The position numbers and the translations under genes were made by a program. Below the pieces are notes generated by a model, which was not told the DNA's origin, ran no database searches, and worked only from the letters and a program-made list of their open reading frames with translations. From positions 57,854,939-57,918,938 of the forward strand of contig OX388351.1 of assembly GCA_947579665.1 (NCBI GenBank): a DNA stretch of 64,000 nt, written 5' to 3'. This DNA comes from Sympetrum striolatum. Lineage: Eukaryota; Arthropoda; Insecta; Odonata; Libellulidae. This document shows positions 50,401-63,600 of the stretch, piece after piece (position 1 is the first letter of the stretch; the number at the start of each line of letters is the position of its first letter).

Positions 50401-53400
50401 GTTACTTCAGGAGGTCACCGTGTGTGAACTCATCTCCTCTTAATCCTATTCATTGGAAAGATCAAAGGGCTTGGAATTCTTTCCACCCGTGATGGCATCT
50501 TGGGGTCGCTGTTATCAGTTAAAGTTTTTGATGCGATGACTGGATCTCACAGCGGCGCTTCTCCTCTGATCCATCCGGAAAGAGAGTGGACTCAGAGTGA
50601 CTGTTCAAAGTTGGTTGCTTATTTTGTCGATTGCGAAAAGAGAAACATTAAAGTAGAAAATGATTGATATTGAAACCATGCGGTCATGCTCCTTTCTGCG
50701 CCAAGGGTGTTCTCTTTTCTTCTTTCAATAAAGATTGAATCTGGATTATCGGGCTTATCTATCGTAGATATTTATTTGTAGATTATTACCCTGCTTGTGA
50801 TGATTGAGGTTCTGAAGGATGAAGAGCATGGCGAATGAATTGAATCCAACTTTTTCATTCTTTTGTAGACTCTGGGCTGATCTTAGTTACATAAAAGATA
50901 ATACTTCAAGTAATCTTTTACTGCTACAGAAATTTTTAGTTAAATGCTAGAGCTATACAATTGAATCGTTTACAATAAATTCATGTATAATTAGATCTTG
51001 ATGCTGAAGTATTTCCCATGCACTATCAGCAGGCTTAAAACCAGTTGCTCCTGTAGTTTCAAGATAGGATAGCAAAGAGAATTACGAATCAAGAAGCTTA
51101 TTTCATTCCTGCCTAAGAGATGCTAATTCCCACACGTTTGTCCAGCATTAGTGGGAGTTATAAATGGCTAGTCAGTCATAGTAACCATGCTCATTTCGTT
51201 TAAATAGTATGAGTAATTACTACTTCTAAATGTTTTTGTATCACTACTCTTCAAATTTTCCATTTAATTCATCGGCAATATATTCATTTTCAATCAATCG
51301 TTTTTAAAGTTCTGTTATTCCTAATTTAATATACATATCGTCTGTTTCAACTGTTTGCGGGTTAATAGACTTGAGACTATATAGAGAATAGAAAAGGGTG
51401 ATGAAAACTAAAATAACGAAGCCATATGAAAAGAATAGCAAAAGAAAAGGCTTCAAAGAGATTCAGGAGGAAAAGACAGAGCTTTATTGCAGGAACTGGC
51501 TGCAAGCTGGCTAAAAGCTGAATCCATAAAATAAGATAATGATTGTTAATATAGCCTACACATGAGAAGAAATTTTCAAATGATGATTACAAAAAAATCC
51601 CATGATCAATAAGTTCTCAGTCTCTATGAGGAACATGTGCAAGGATTTGCGCCAATTTCATCTCTGGCCCACTTTTTCCAACGCTTCAGCAATATGAAGT
51701 AAAGCATTCGGAATTGGAAGCTAGAGTCGATCAAGCGTGGAAATAATTGCGTTCGCAGTTACTTGAGTCGTTTAATTTCGGCTCGGAGTTCTCTTCTAGC
51801 ATACACACGTGTCATCTTCCTTTGCGTCAAACGTCTTTTCAAATAATGAACGCTGTTCAAAGAGAATTGCTCTAGATTTTGTTTTCATTGAAATGCTCTC
51901 TTACAGTGTGTGTGATATTTATCATGTGAAACTCTGAAATGAGGAACGCTTTTTCCTCTCATCTCTTCATCGTAACATTCTTTAACTAATTGAAATATTT
52001 TCCTTATGTCGATTAACGCCTAGGTTTAGGCAGTGCATTTGTTGGTAATATTTTGCAGAATTGAAATAGAAACTAGGATATCTGGTTAAAACTTAAACCG
52101 GTTTACCGGTTTTTATACGGTTCTCAAAAGGAAAACCCGGTTAATTGCTTCAGCTCATCAGTTTTGTTTGACATTATTGCTTACTTTGGATGATAGTATT
52201 ACAGTGCAAACACCATTAATTAAAAAAACCTTGAGCTAAGAGTCAAGAAAAAACTTGTAACTTTTCTCATCGGTAGTTCATTGCTCATAGCTCTAACTAT
52301 TGAGATTGTTAGTACAAAATTTGAATCTGCTTTCTACGGTGAGCGTATAATGAATTTCCTTATCTATAAGGGGTGCAGGACACCTTGTAATGATTCTTAT
52401 TAGGGAAATGAGCGATAACGTTTTGTCTTCGGAGTAAAATTAAGGGTTGCACAGTACTACTGCATCATTTTTCTTCTTTGGCACTACTGACCGGTGTGGA
52501 CATTGGCCTCCCTACTACTCTATCATTATCTCATCCAAAAAATATAACTGTTGCAATGCTTACTTTTAAGTGTGTGCTATACAATATTATTAGCTCTTTA
52601 TCCATACGTAAAAGAAATTAGCAAGAATTGAGATGAAATTTGCCATAGATAGACTGTGGTCAAAATTGTGCACAAAAACATTTCATTATGATACGAGTAT
52701 TTCGTTTAAGATTGATTGCAATGATTCAGTATGCAATCCCGTTACCGCCATCCTGTGTTTTCCCCTGTACGTTTTGTATAATTAAATCATTGGGCTATTC
52801 GACTGTCGTCGGGTACACCTGTCATGCCATCGTTTTTCGCCATTTTGAATCTGCAAATTTCTCCATTTTTACGCTCCGTGGGCGATTCGACGGAATCGCT
52901 GCTTCGAATACACCCAAAGATGTATCAAGAGTTCCGATTTTACGCTCAGTTCGGCGCAGTATCGGAATAAATTCATAACAAGCTCGATACGGTACGGAAC
53001 CCCTAAAATTTTATTTCCTCGTGGAAATTAAACTTCGTGGGGCTGCATATTTTTTCGTTCCATCAAGTTTCCACAGCGTCGAATGCGTCCGCGTAATTGC
53101 CAAAGTTTTTTGCGCCGTATCTTTTTATGTATTTTTCATTGGCCGTCGCACCGAGAGGTACAATTGCTGCATCCGAACGTTTCCAGTTTTTTCGCTTTCC
53201 GAAACTCTTTCGCCAGTTTCGACTTTCGTTTTTATTCCGCCGTTTTTTCTTCAGTGATTCTAAGTTCGACGGGATCGATCCCTGCGCTCATCGCCTGTCT
53301 TTTGTTTCTGCGAACAGAGTCGTCGAGATTATTTGGAAGGTCCCTTAATTTGAGGAGAATTGTAGGCAAGGAGTTGCTTAAAGGTACGAATTTCTTCGGA

Positions 53401-53929
53401 AACGGTACGGTTTCTTCGGATTCGGTCGTTATGTTATCAGGTGGATCTGATGATGACACTATCCCACGAAACCGGTCGTGCAGAATACTAAAATATTTTG
53501 TGGAGCTTACTAAATGCAGTAAAATCTCGATCTCGCTTTATTTGCGGGACCAAGGAAAATCGACGCTAGATGCGGAAAAATGTAAGAGGTGAAAAACGAA
53601 GGGTTAGGGTTATTGAACATAAAGGGTGGTTTAGGTTTCCAAGAAAAAATGAATTGCATTGAGTTGGGATATTTGAGGCACATGATTCTATCAAAGACTT
53701 GAAAAATTATGTAACATAAGATTTGTGAGATCCGGGAAGATATTTATTATTGCTAGATGTTTTAGGCTTTTAACCAATTTACCGATTTTCATCAAATATT
53801 CATTCATCGTCTTTCTGTCGAACTTTCATTCCAAAATAAACTCGTAGAGAGACTACCGCATTCCATTTTAAAAAGGTTTGAGGTTGTTCAAGCCGATGTT
53901 AGGTATATTTAGAATGTTAATAGAGCATT
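47451..53929. other. No gene seen; GC-richer patches at 47.6-48.0 and 52.7-53.6 kb
   Basis: The 169-codon frame at 53083-53592 overlaps open frames in another phase and on the minus strand, within a CpG-rich patch that ends 340 bp before LINE copy 4. No domain was recognised. It may be unrecognised element sequence. Confidence 0.4.
48785..48804 (+). repeat. (AATG)5 microsatellite
   Basis: A short perfect tetranucleotide run in otherwise featureless AT-rich DNA. Confidence 0.9.
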
Positions 53930-54010
53930 ATGTAAGAAGAGACTAAAAAATCTCAATCTCGCCCTAATAAAGGAAGTTTTATTATTATTGTTATAATTAT
54001 TAATATTATA
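53930..54010 (+). mobile_element. LINE 3' end, copy 4
   Basis: ATGTAAGAAGAGAC as in copy 3, a weaker 16-nt hairpin (53939-53954), then CAATCTCGCCCTAATAAAG and a TTATTATTATTG tail. The block is identical to copy 3, but the sequence upstream of the hairpin is different, which fits different truncation or mosaic family members. Confidence 0.7.
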
Positions 54011-56107
54011 CATTCAAAATCTTTAAATTCGCTACCTCTTCCTCAGATACGATTTTCCTTTGTCGCCGATTCTTTACTTGTCTAGAATAGGTCGGAATCT
54101 GCGACTGCATTTAATGCGTCGAAAATCCGCGGCTGGACTCGCTCAAAAAAGATGAAGTTGAGAGAAGAGAAGTCTGGAGAACGGCGCCAAAATAAACATC
54201 ACTTTCCCCCGAAGCGTTATTTGGGTCGGAGAAGGAAACGAAGAATTCGCAGAAGGAAGGACGTCTCCCGCCATTGTTGATTTTGTGCATTATTTACCAT
54301 TGCGACGTTTTCAAGGAAAGAGACTGTAGTACTTAGGCTCTCTAGTTGTTTGTAGTTCACTCCCTTCCTTGCGAAATACGTTTTTCACTTGGGATTTTGT
54401 CTCTCGGAACTTCGATATCTATAATTTAGACCTTGGGTCCTTGTTTATTATTGTGTTTGACAAGGGCTCCGTTATGGGAATGGAACCCGAGGACCTTTTT
54501 GTTAATTCTCTTTGATCGATGTTACATTTGGAGTCGGTATTTTGACGACTCAAAGCAATAAAGTTGTGTATACCATTAATATTAATTTTATAATTATCAT
54601 ATCCATCATATTTTTTATTTTAATTTATGTTTTATCGCTATTATTATTTTAATCGGAATTTGTCCATAATATTTTAATCTCAAGCTCATAATGAATAATT
54701 TATTGCGTGTTCACGTTTTACATATGTTATTGCTATCAATAATCATCCTTCACTTCTTTTTGAAGATAAGAATCATCTAATTATTATGCGTGTATTAATA
54801 GAAGTGCGAAAAAGAATTTATGTCAAGAGAAGAAATAAAAACATCTCTGTTCAGAATTCCCCATATTCTGAACTTGAACTGCTCTGATCTTAGCCGCTAA
54901 CATATATTCATTATTACGATTATTACTCTACAATATTTTTATTATTAAGTAAAACAGACATGTTATTGATCACTAATACCTGATATTAACTGACCACCGG
55001 CGAAACATAATTTTAGTGTTGATGAATGGGATCCGAACATCAAATTCCCATTAAAACGTTGGTTATCTTTCTTCGCTTTGAATTTATTAATTATCTATTC
55101 AAATGTTGCGGACATTTTGATCATTGAGTTAAAAAGTATGCCCACAGTTACATTCGCTAATAACCGAAAGCTGTTAGCTATGGATTGGAATTGCTGAGCC
55201 CGTGTTTATTTTATAGACCATGACCTTTAATCGTCCATGGTACACCTACGTGGGTTTTGCGTAGTTTACTCGTTTTCTTTGGCTGTCAAAACGATAGCTT
55301 GGGTCTCTCTTGGAATGTTATCTAAATTTGTAACACCAGAATGGTTGCTAACTATATTTTACTTTTAAATGGCTCCCGTCTCCACCCGGAGCTAAAAATA
55401 CCAAAATCAACGATTCCCACGGTTTTTCAAAACGATTTTCTGAGCGATTTTATCAAGGGTTGTTTTAAAATAAGTGTTGTAGACCAATCCGTACGAAATA
55501 ACCCTAAAAATGTGCAGTAATTGTATTTTACTTTTATTGCTTTAAATTCGATTAGAGTCTGAACGAAATCTAAAGAGTATCCCTCCACGCTATGTTTCAA
55601 TAAATGTATCGGGGTTGTAATGTATTTTTTTAAAGTGGTTACTTTAAAGTTACGTTTTTCTGCTTTCTCTTGAATTTACACTTCTACCAAAGGCTTAGTA
55701 AAAAATCATCGTTGAAATCTTGTTTTATTTTTTTATTAAAATACGTATAAGTATGTGAAGTCTTCCTAATTCGCATTAAAATTTGTACAATTCATGCTTA
55801 AGTCTCGGATATAAAAAAATAATAATTTTCGTTTTTCAACTTTTTTCGAATTGTTTATTTTTTCGTAAACAGTTTCGAAGTCCCAGACTTTGCAAATCGA
55901 GCTTATAATTGTTAGAATAATGTTAATAATATTGTTTTTAATATATTGTGGATATTAGTTGTTTAATTTTTTATTTCATGAATTTTCCTGATAAGAATGA
56001 TAATTATCAAAATAAAATTATAATTTTAATTAAAAACATGCATGTAAATAAATTACAATTTATTGCGTCATGCTAGCTAGTCTACCTTCAAGATCAATTT
56101 TCTTTAT
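54011..56107. other. No gene seen
   Basis: AT-rich, with one CpG-rich patch at about 54040-54260. No repeat shared with the rest of the window was noticed. Confidence 0.5.
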
Positions 56108-56250
56108 TGGCACTATTATTAGTTGTAGTGTTGGTAAAAGTGCTTCGACAGCTTGCTTGCTTCCTCCCACTGGGAATCGAACCCGGGATCGCTTTCACCA
56201 AATGCAAACGCGCTGTCCACACGACTATCCGGGAGCTCCTCAGCATTGTT
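56108..56250 (-). mobile_element. tRNA-derived SINE, family A, minus copy
   Basis: On the minus strand: A-box TAGTCGTGTGG (56218-56228), then the stretch GGACAGCGCGTTTGCATTTG, B-box GGTTCGATTCC (56173-56183), then GCTGTCGAAGCA and an ACTACAACTAATAATA tail. It matches the 16.9-kb copy closely in the head and loosely in the tail, and lacks that copy's GTGAAATGACCTA segment. The overlapping short frames on both strands are shadows of this element. Confidence 0.75.
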
Positions 56251-57474
56251 ATTATTCTCATCATCGGAAAAGTCATTCTCATCACTGAGAAATATTTATG
56301 CTAAGTTTCCTTCTCGTAGACCAACCAGTGTACCTTTATTATAATTACCTCTTCTGTACCTAACGTTCATCCTAAAAGGGGAATTCAATAGCTTAATTCG
56401 AGCAGATAAGGGTAAAAAGACGCACTCTGCAGAAACTTAAGTAGTTCACTTGATTATCGATGCGGAAAGATCTATTGGAAGATTCTCATCCCGATTTTGT
56501 CGCTAAGATGAAGGCGCTTAGAGATTTTTCTGGATGCTGGCACTGCGCCCGATGTTATGAGATGCTCGGCATTAATCGATTGCCAACTCTTTATTTGGAT
56601 TGTCATTTCGTCCTTCACGCTCTAGCAACAAGTTCCATGGGCGGAATAGTGCATAGAACTGCTTGCTAAAGGCTCAGGCAACTTCTTTTCTCCTAGATCA
56701 AAATATTGAAGCGTTGGGACTGAATCAAAAATGTCCTTGAGGTTTAATTAGACCCGCTTTCATTTAGAAATAAAAATTGATGGTAAAAAACATTTACACC
56801 CATTTAAATGTCTTAAGGGACTATGTAATGTTTTTGTGCTGTATTTACGTCTATAAACTTTCTTGTGAAATAAAAATATTACAACGAAAGACTACGTTTT
56901 GTATTAAAGAGTTGCTTTGGCAAAGCAGTTAGCGCTGCTCAGATCCTCCAAGACGCAAAAAAACTTATGAAAATTGAAACAGTCTTATTTTACATAATAA
57001 ATTCAGAGAAACGTTCTTGGAGAAGTTAGTCATTGTTATGAGTATTTATTACTATGACTACTCTATGCCAGAAGAACAATATGCTAGAATAAGTCGCTTC
57101 AAAAATTCATTTTTTTCCGCGAACTCTACGCGAATTTAATCGGAATGGGAAGCAGAGTCATAGTACTTGCACCCTCTGCCTAAGGAAAAAGACTGTTTGC
57201 AGGGTGCATAGAGTCATATTGGTAAGGAATGTCTGAAAAAAGAACAAATACATTTTTAGGAGGTTTTTTAATATGCTTATTCATCATACTTATCAGAAAA
57301 CATCACTTTTCAATTATTCTTAGACTCTTTTCCTTGAATTCTTTGGTTTACTAAGAGGTTGCCCAATATTTTGATCATATACGCACCTTATACCAGGAAA
57401 CACCCATTTCGTAGTTTTTAATTTAAATTTCCAATATTATTTAAGAGAGTCGACTTCATTGTTATTTTTTACTG
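56251..57474. other. No gene seen
   Basis: A 69-codon Cys/His-containing frame at 56460-56669 has no regular zinc-finger spacing. TGCTTT-GGC-AAAGCA (around 56922-56936) is a perfect small hairpin overlapping an A-box-like TGGCAAAGCAG. Confidence 0.4.
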
Positions 57475-57665
57475 TGTTTTCGCGGGTTTTTTCACCCCCC
57501 TTCTCTGTGGGTGTTTTCCGCAACGTGGGTTTTTCCCCACACTCTACTCTATCTTTTGTTTTAATTTAATTTAAACTTGTTCATGTTCATATTCTGACGA
57601 CATACGAGGTTAGGTGGAAGAGAGGCCCACTTGGGCCTAACCTCGCCAATATAGGGTCAAACTAA
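57475..57665 (+). mobile_element. LINE 3' end, copy 5 (diverged)
   Basis: 57478-57535 shares GGTTTTTTCAC and GGGTGTTTTCC with copy 1. Downstream, 57623-57638 is a perfect hairpin AGGCCCA-CT-TGGGCCT, followed by AACCTCGCCAATATAGGG, a diverged form of the conserved block. No clear simple-repeat tail remains. Confidence 0.5.
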
Positions 57666-60600
57666 CTAGCTAACAAGTAGCCCAATATTGTTTTATGTAC
57701 GTACAAGAAAATAGGAAACAGCTATTGCTTGTAAGGAAAGAAAATTTTGAGCACGAATGTTAAAGAAGTAGAGGTTTAAAAATACGGCTAATGGGGATTT
57801 AAAACATGCAATAAACTATTGCCTAGTTTTTCAATTAAAATTTCCGATAGTATTTGTGATGAAGCATTTAATCTTAGTTGTATTACAATGATGTTCAACT
57901 TTCGATAAAAATAAGTAAATATATTGCCAATACATCTCCTTATTTCCATTTTTTAATCTTCTGTTTTGGACGGATTATCTTCCCACGGAGCGACCATATT
58001 AAAATACGGGCTCATTTGAATGGAAAATGAAGCCTCGAACCCCCATCGGAAATATGCGCTTTTAATCTCGCTAATTTAATCATTTTTCGTTTAATTCGAG
58101 CGATTTACCCTTTTATGGATTTTTCTCTTAATTGCCTGTGAGATAGATCGCCGAACGTTGGGTTGAGTTTCACCGCAAGTTCCGAGGAAGTGAATTATCT
58201 TCATTAGTACGATGGAGTATTCTCCCGACTTGAATCTAAAATCGGCAGGGAGAAGTAATAAAGATTAAGTTACTGGATGACCCTAATTTCTTCCCAGATA
58301 AGTTCTCCGCAGCGCGGTATATCTTTCGGTAGAATACGTCTTCATGGGATCCAATCCCAGTTAATTGTGTTTCGGAATAAATCTTGAGGGACGAGAACCA
58401 TTTTATGAGCTTAAGTTTCGCCGGATAAGGGAAAATTAAGGGCATGACGACCTGTCATAACTTAGGAATATACTTTCAATCCCAAGGAGATTTCTTTGAT
58501 ATCGTAAGATTTTTTACGGCGATAAAGGTCAAAATATAGGCCGCAGATTTATTAATTACATCTACGCTACAACTAATATTCTGCGTATCTCTAATATTAA
58601 TTACAATTTACGATTATTTTAGTTTGAGCAAGCTTTGACAACGTATTTCTCGATTAATTCCTATTCCTTTGATCTGAATTTAAAAAGGAAATTTTCGTGT
58701 CTTAAGTTTTTCCTTCATGTCCTTTATTATTATCGCTAATACTGTTTTGCTTTTTTTGGTATTGTTCATTTATACACATTTTTAAATGTTAAAACTTTGC
58801 TCTACGTAATTCATCAGTAAATATTGCGATGTGTAATTAATGTATGAAAAGAATGAAATTACGTAATATACTTTTATGCGTATTCTTAGTTTAAATCGAC
58901 TAATACTGCTTATTCACAGCTAGTGTGTTAATATTATCTTCTATTGATCACCCCGAGCTACGCTATTCTCATCCTATTCACGTAATGTCATTGGAATGAC
59001 TTATTCATTCATTAAATTGAAGGATAGATCATGGAGCAAAATCAGCAGCGTGCTATTTCAGTTATTGTCATAAATAGCGATTAAGCTGCATTCCGTTTAA
59101 ATATTAAAATTGCGGATATCTTACACGTATGAAAAGATTCAATGTGGGATATTCCTTATCAAAGCCAGTAAGTGCCTAAAACTTGTAGCTGCAATATATT
59201 TTGAATTTACTTACCTACAATAGCCTTGTTTCCTCCGTTAACACTAGTTCCGGCTCTAATTGCCTTCCTTGTTCCATTTCACGTATCAGCACATTCCTTA
59301 GGTCCTTTCGTACAACTACCTCACATTTCTGGAATTCACTATCTGTTCAAATTTAATACCCCGTTTCTGTAGTAGTAGTTGAAGATAAATTTTAAGATAA
59401 TGTTTACCTCAACAGTGATTTATTTTCCAATTTGATTATTTGTGTAATTTTATTCTGTCAGTATCAGATTTTATCAAATTTCCACTTTCTGATTTCATTT
59501 TTAATAAACGATACGCCATTTTGTTAACTGTTTTTCTCTAATGGGAGATATATACTAAGAGCTATGAACTTTATTTTAAATTCCACAGAGGATTTTGTGG
59601 AATTCCATTATAACAATAACAGAGATAGAGAAGAAATTATACTTTTTCCTCTATATTTATTTGAATAAAAACAATAATTTTATGTTTATATGTTTTATTT
59701 TTTATCTTCTTCTTTTTATATTTATTGAAATATTGTAGAGAATATTCCTTTTTTATTTAAAAACATTTTATTATTGTATTAGGCAAGAAAATTGTAGCGG
59801 GGAAAAGAAGTATTAGCTGTCTTTTTGGATTTGATACATTCTGTCGCTGATTTTCGAATGGTTTCTTTGACGATGTACGCCTTTTTTGATTAATGTATAC
59901 GTTAATTTCTGTTGATGTTTCCTTAATATTTCGAATAAGGCTATTAATACGTTGAATGAAGAAAACACCTGGTATGTTTTCCACAACAGCTATTGCAACG
60001 AATTCAAAATTGTAATATTATATGAAGCACTCTGTCTTGTAGTTCCAGAAACGAATTTTGACAATCTTGACTCAGTGTTTGCTTTTTGTCGTATGCGTCA
60101 AATATCAAAAGGCGAGTGACATGGGGCACCCATAGACGTATACTCCAAAAACAAAGAGATCTTCACAAACGCTGTCCATTGCTTTTCGTGCTCTCTTTAC
60201 ACGAATCACCGGGCGAAGTGTCTGTGTTATTTAACAGCCTTTTATCTTCCTCCTCACATTTTTTCATATCACTTGAAGGCAGCGATTCGTCCCCGGGGGA
60301 CATTTTAGGCTCCGTCCCTTTCCAGCCTCTAATTCTTTGAAGTGGGGACTGCGTACCGCCGTCCCCTTCCATCCCCTCGGCCATTCCTCTACGTCACTTG
60401 CCCTCTAATTATTCCTCATCGCTTCTGGATTCATCTCCCTTAGGCTCTCCCCAAGGCTCATAACTCTCTTGATTGGAAGCCCGCCGGACATGGTGAATTT
60501 TATAAGTTCCTACCACGGCCACGATGCGGCTCTGAGGTCTCGCATTTTTTTCGTTTCGGGCGAATGCGATGAATTTTGAGCAGTATGCCCCTGTTTATTC

Positions 60601-63600
60601 CTCTGATGTCTCTATATTGTAAGCATGCATATATAATACTGTAGTTTCAGCAGCGGCTAGGTTTTGACAGGCTGGACATTCTTAGTTGGGTAAATTTCCA
60701 TCCTTGTGATCTGCATCAGCAAGTTGCCCTTTGCTGTTTAGCCTCGTTCCCTTTATGAATAACTCTCATATTGTCTTAAATTTATACTTGATGTAATACT
60801 TTATGATTAATCATATTTTAATAATTTCTTATGTAATTTTTTCTTGCTTTTTTATACTCTTAGATCAGTTAATTATGTTGTGCGATTATCATACGACGAT
60901 CCACTCTTCTTATCATCAAAAAGTGTAATTAAATCATTACCTTAGGTCCTAGACTATGCTTTTCTTAGCCTAAATTAAATTTCGTAAATAAGAAAGAAAG
61001 GAGTTTTAAGAAATCGTTGCTTTAGTATTGCTAATTTTATCTAGTGCATGATCTAATATTAATTACATATGATCCGAAAGATCTTGCACCTACTACTAGC
61101 ACACATATCAGTTCAAAAGCTAATTATTTTAAGCTTAAATTGGCGCATAATCACGTTCTTCTATTTCCTTTTAATTATATTAATTTAGTTGCAAAATCGA
61201 TCGGCTACTGCTAATTAGTAATTAAAATATTCCTTTTAATAGCAATTTCATTACTTTAACTGTACGATCGATCAACTCACTTTAATTATTAATGAAATAG
61301 ATTCTTTTTGCATTAAAAAGTCATAATATTCAATCATTCCTTGTTTTTAACATTCTTTCTAACTACAACCTCGTCTAGTGGCCCAACTGTTTAATGTTTG
61401 TGTATCACCGTTAGTAACAATACCCTATTGAATAATTGATTAAATTAATTTGTTATTTCTTTTGATTAAATATTAATTACATAGATATTTAAGTATTATT
61501 ATTGTGAAGTGGCCGTAAAAGGATTTACGCTACTAACTGTTCCTTGTCAAAATACAACTATAATTGAGTCTGCTAACATTTTTTAATCGTTGGTAGTTTC
61601 ATCAAGCATTCTCTCTCATGATATAAATCATGCAATTGCATAAAACCGGAATTACCTTTGAGAGCACGTCATCGCTTATATTTTTATTACGGCCAAAGAT
61701 TCTTTTACGGGTGCCGTGTCGCATTTCATTAATTAGGAACTCATTTGGTATGTTCAATCAAGTCTCGTACACATCCGAACTCCGCCAATTTTATGCATTC
61801 GGAACTTGGGGAAGTAAAAAATATTAAAATGATTTTCCTTTGAGGGTTCCTCGAGCGACATACCGAGTGCTTGAGTAAAAACCCGGCTCCTTTGTGTTTG
61901 CCACATCTGACCTTTTTGCGAAGTACGTCTTACTCCTTTTGTTTCCCAAAGAAATCGGCTGTCTTGTTCGGGTGCTTGTTATTCCCGTGTTTATTGCTCG
62001 GCACTGGGTCAATGGGCTCCCACGCATTTTTTGACGTGTATTCCCCGCCGTCCTTTTGTGTGCACTATAAACACTTCTCGGGACTGCTGCGTACCTAGCC
62101 TAAGCATGAATCACCGTAAATCATTGGTAGCATTCTACCTGTGAGCATGTTGCGCCATTTGTTATCTATCTAATTCATTCATTAAAGCAATCACGGCATT
62201 TCCTGTTACAGGTATATACGTTATAGGCGTCAAACGAGTAGAAAAGATTTCCCGTACTAATAACTCATATCTGCTCCTGGATCTGCGAATTAGTAGCCAA
62301 TAGCCAATTAATTTATTTCTTCTCTTCTCCCTCCACCCTTTCGACATGAGATTGATCCAGATATTTAGAAACTTAAGAAATTACATTGATGTGCTTCTGG
62401 TTAATTTTACCTTACTTTTCAGATATTGTAAATTATTTCTTCGTGAAAACGTGTAGAAAAATAAGGGCAACTTTGCGCTATTAGTTCTGCTCAGTTGAAT
62501 AATGTCCATTATTTTCTCTGGACATTCTTCCGCTTGCGTAATAACAGAATTAACATAATATTCTCGAAGTTGATTTGGTATGTGAATTAGATTCAAAATG
62601 ATTCTACTTAAAGCAGGTAATTTTCTGTTAAATGGTATCGTATTGGGTGTCGCATGTTGAAAGTATTTCTTCTTACTTTATATTCACGTAAATTGATCGT
62701 TAACAATCCTATCAGAATTAATGTAATGCTAAAAGAGCTTGTAAAGCTTATTGGAGACACAATTTTATGCTTAATTGAAAATTGCGTATTTACTAGATAA
62801 ATTTGGTTTACCAGTATCTTTAAAATTATACAGGGGATGGCTGATGGTGTTGACATATCTATATTATCTATAATCCTTCTAATATCTTCGATTTTTAAAT
62901 GACTTATTCCAGTTTAACGCCTCTTGTGTTTTTATTATTTTTGGCAGTCTTTGTTATAGTATGTGAGAGTATCTGGCTGTTTCCACGTTTCCTTTCGTTC
63001 GTTTTATCCGTTTCCATACTACTCTAACATGCGGCAACCACAGCTATTCTTACAGCATGGTAAATCGTGAAATTTAGGGACAGTGAATATAATTGATGAC
63101 TGGGATGGACACGCGAGGATGAAACATATTTCCGCAGTATTCTATATTTACAACTCTGGTATTTGAAATGTTTTCCTTTAGCGTGCTACCGAAACTAAAG
63201 GAGGTGTAGCTAACTTTTCAGCCGGAGAAAGTTCCGCTTAAGAAGAAAGATTTATTTATCGTCATTTCACATTCCATGCGCGTGAGTAATACTATATGCG
63301 GCACTCGTTCTTATTCCCGAGCATATCCATGTTAGGAGCTTAAAACGTTCTCTCTCTTCCCTTAATAGAGATCCATGTTTCATAAATCCAAACAGCTCCG
63401 GAATAAAATGACCGGAAGAGTAAATTTACCGTGGTCACAAAACATCGGTCGTATTTTCATGCTGGAATGTGAAATGAAGGATAGTCATTTAAGATTTTAA
63501 CTTTGCAATGTCCGCGAATAATCTGTTGTCGTGTTTTCTCATTTCTTTTATCGCGATTTGATTCATCGCTTGTGTAGTGACTACTGTTATGAAGACTTTT

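Noticed and set aside
53083..53592. 169-codon frame
   Set aside because: It overlaps other frames in another phase and on the other strand within a CpG-rich patch. No domain or repeat family was recognised.
60086..60384. Overlapping 84- and 73-codon frames on opposite strands
   Set aside because: Mirror-image open frames in a GC-rich patch, a composition effect without any domain.
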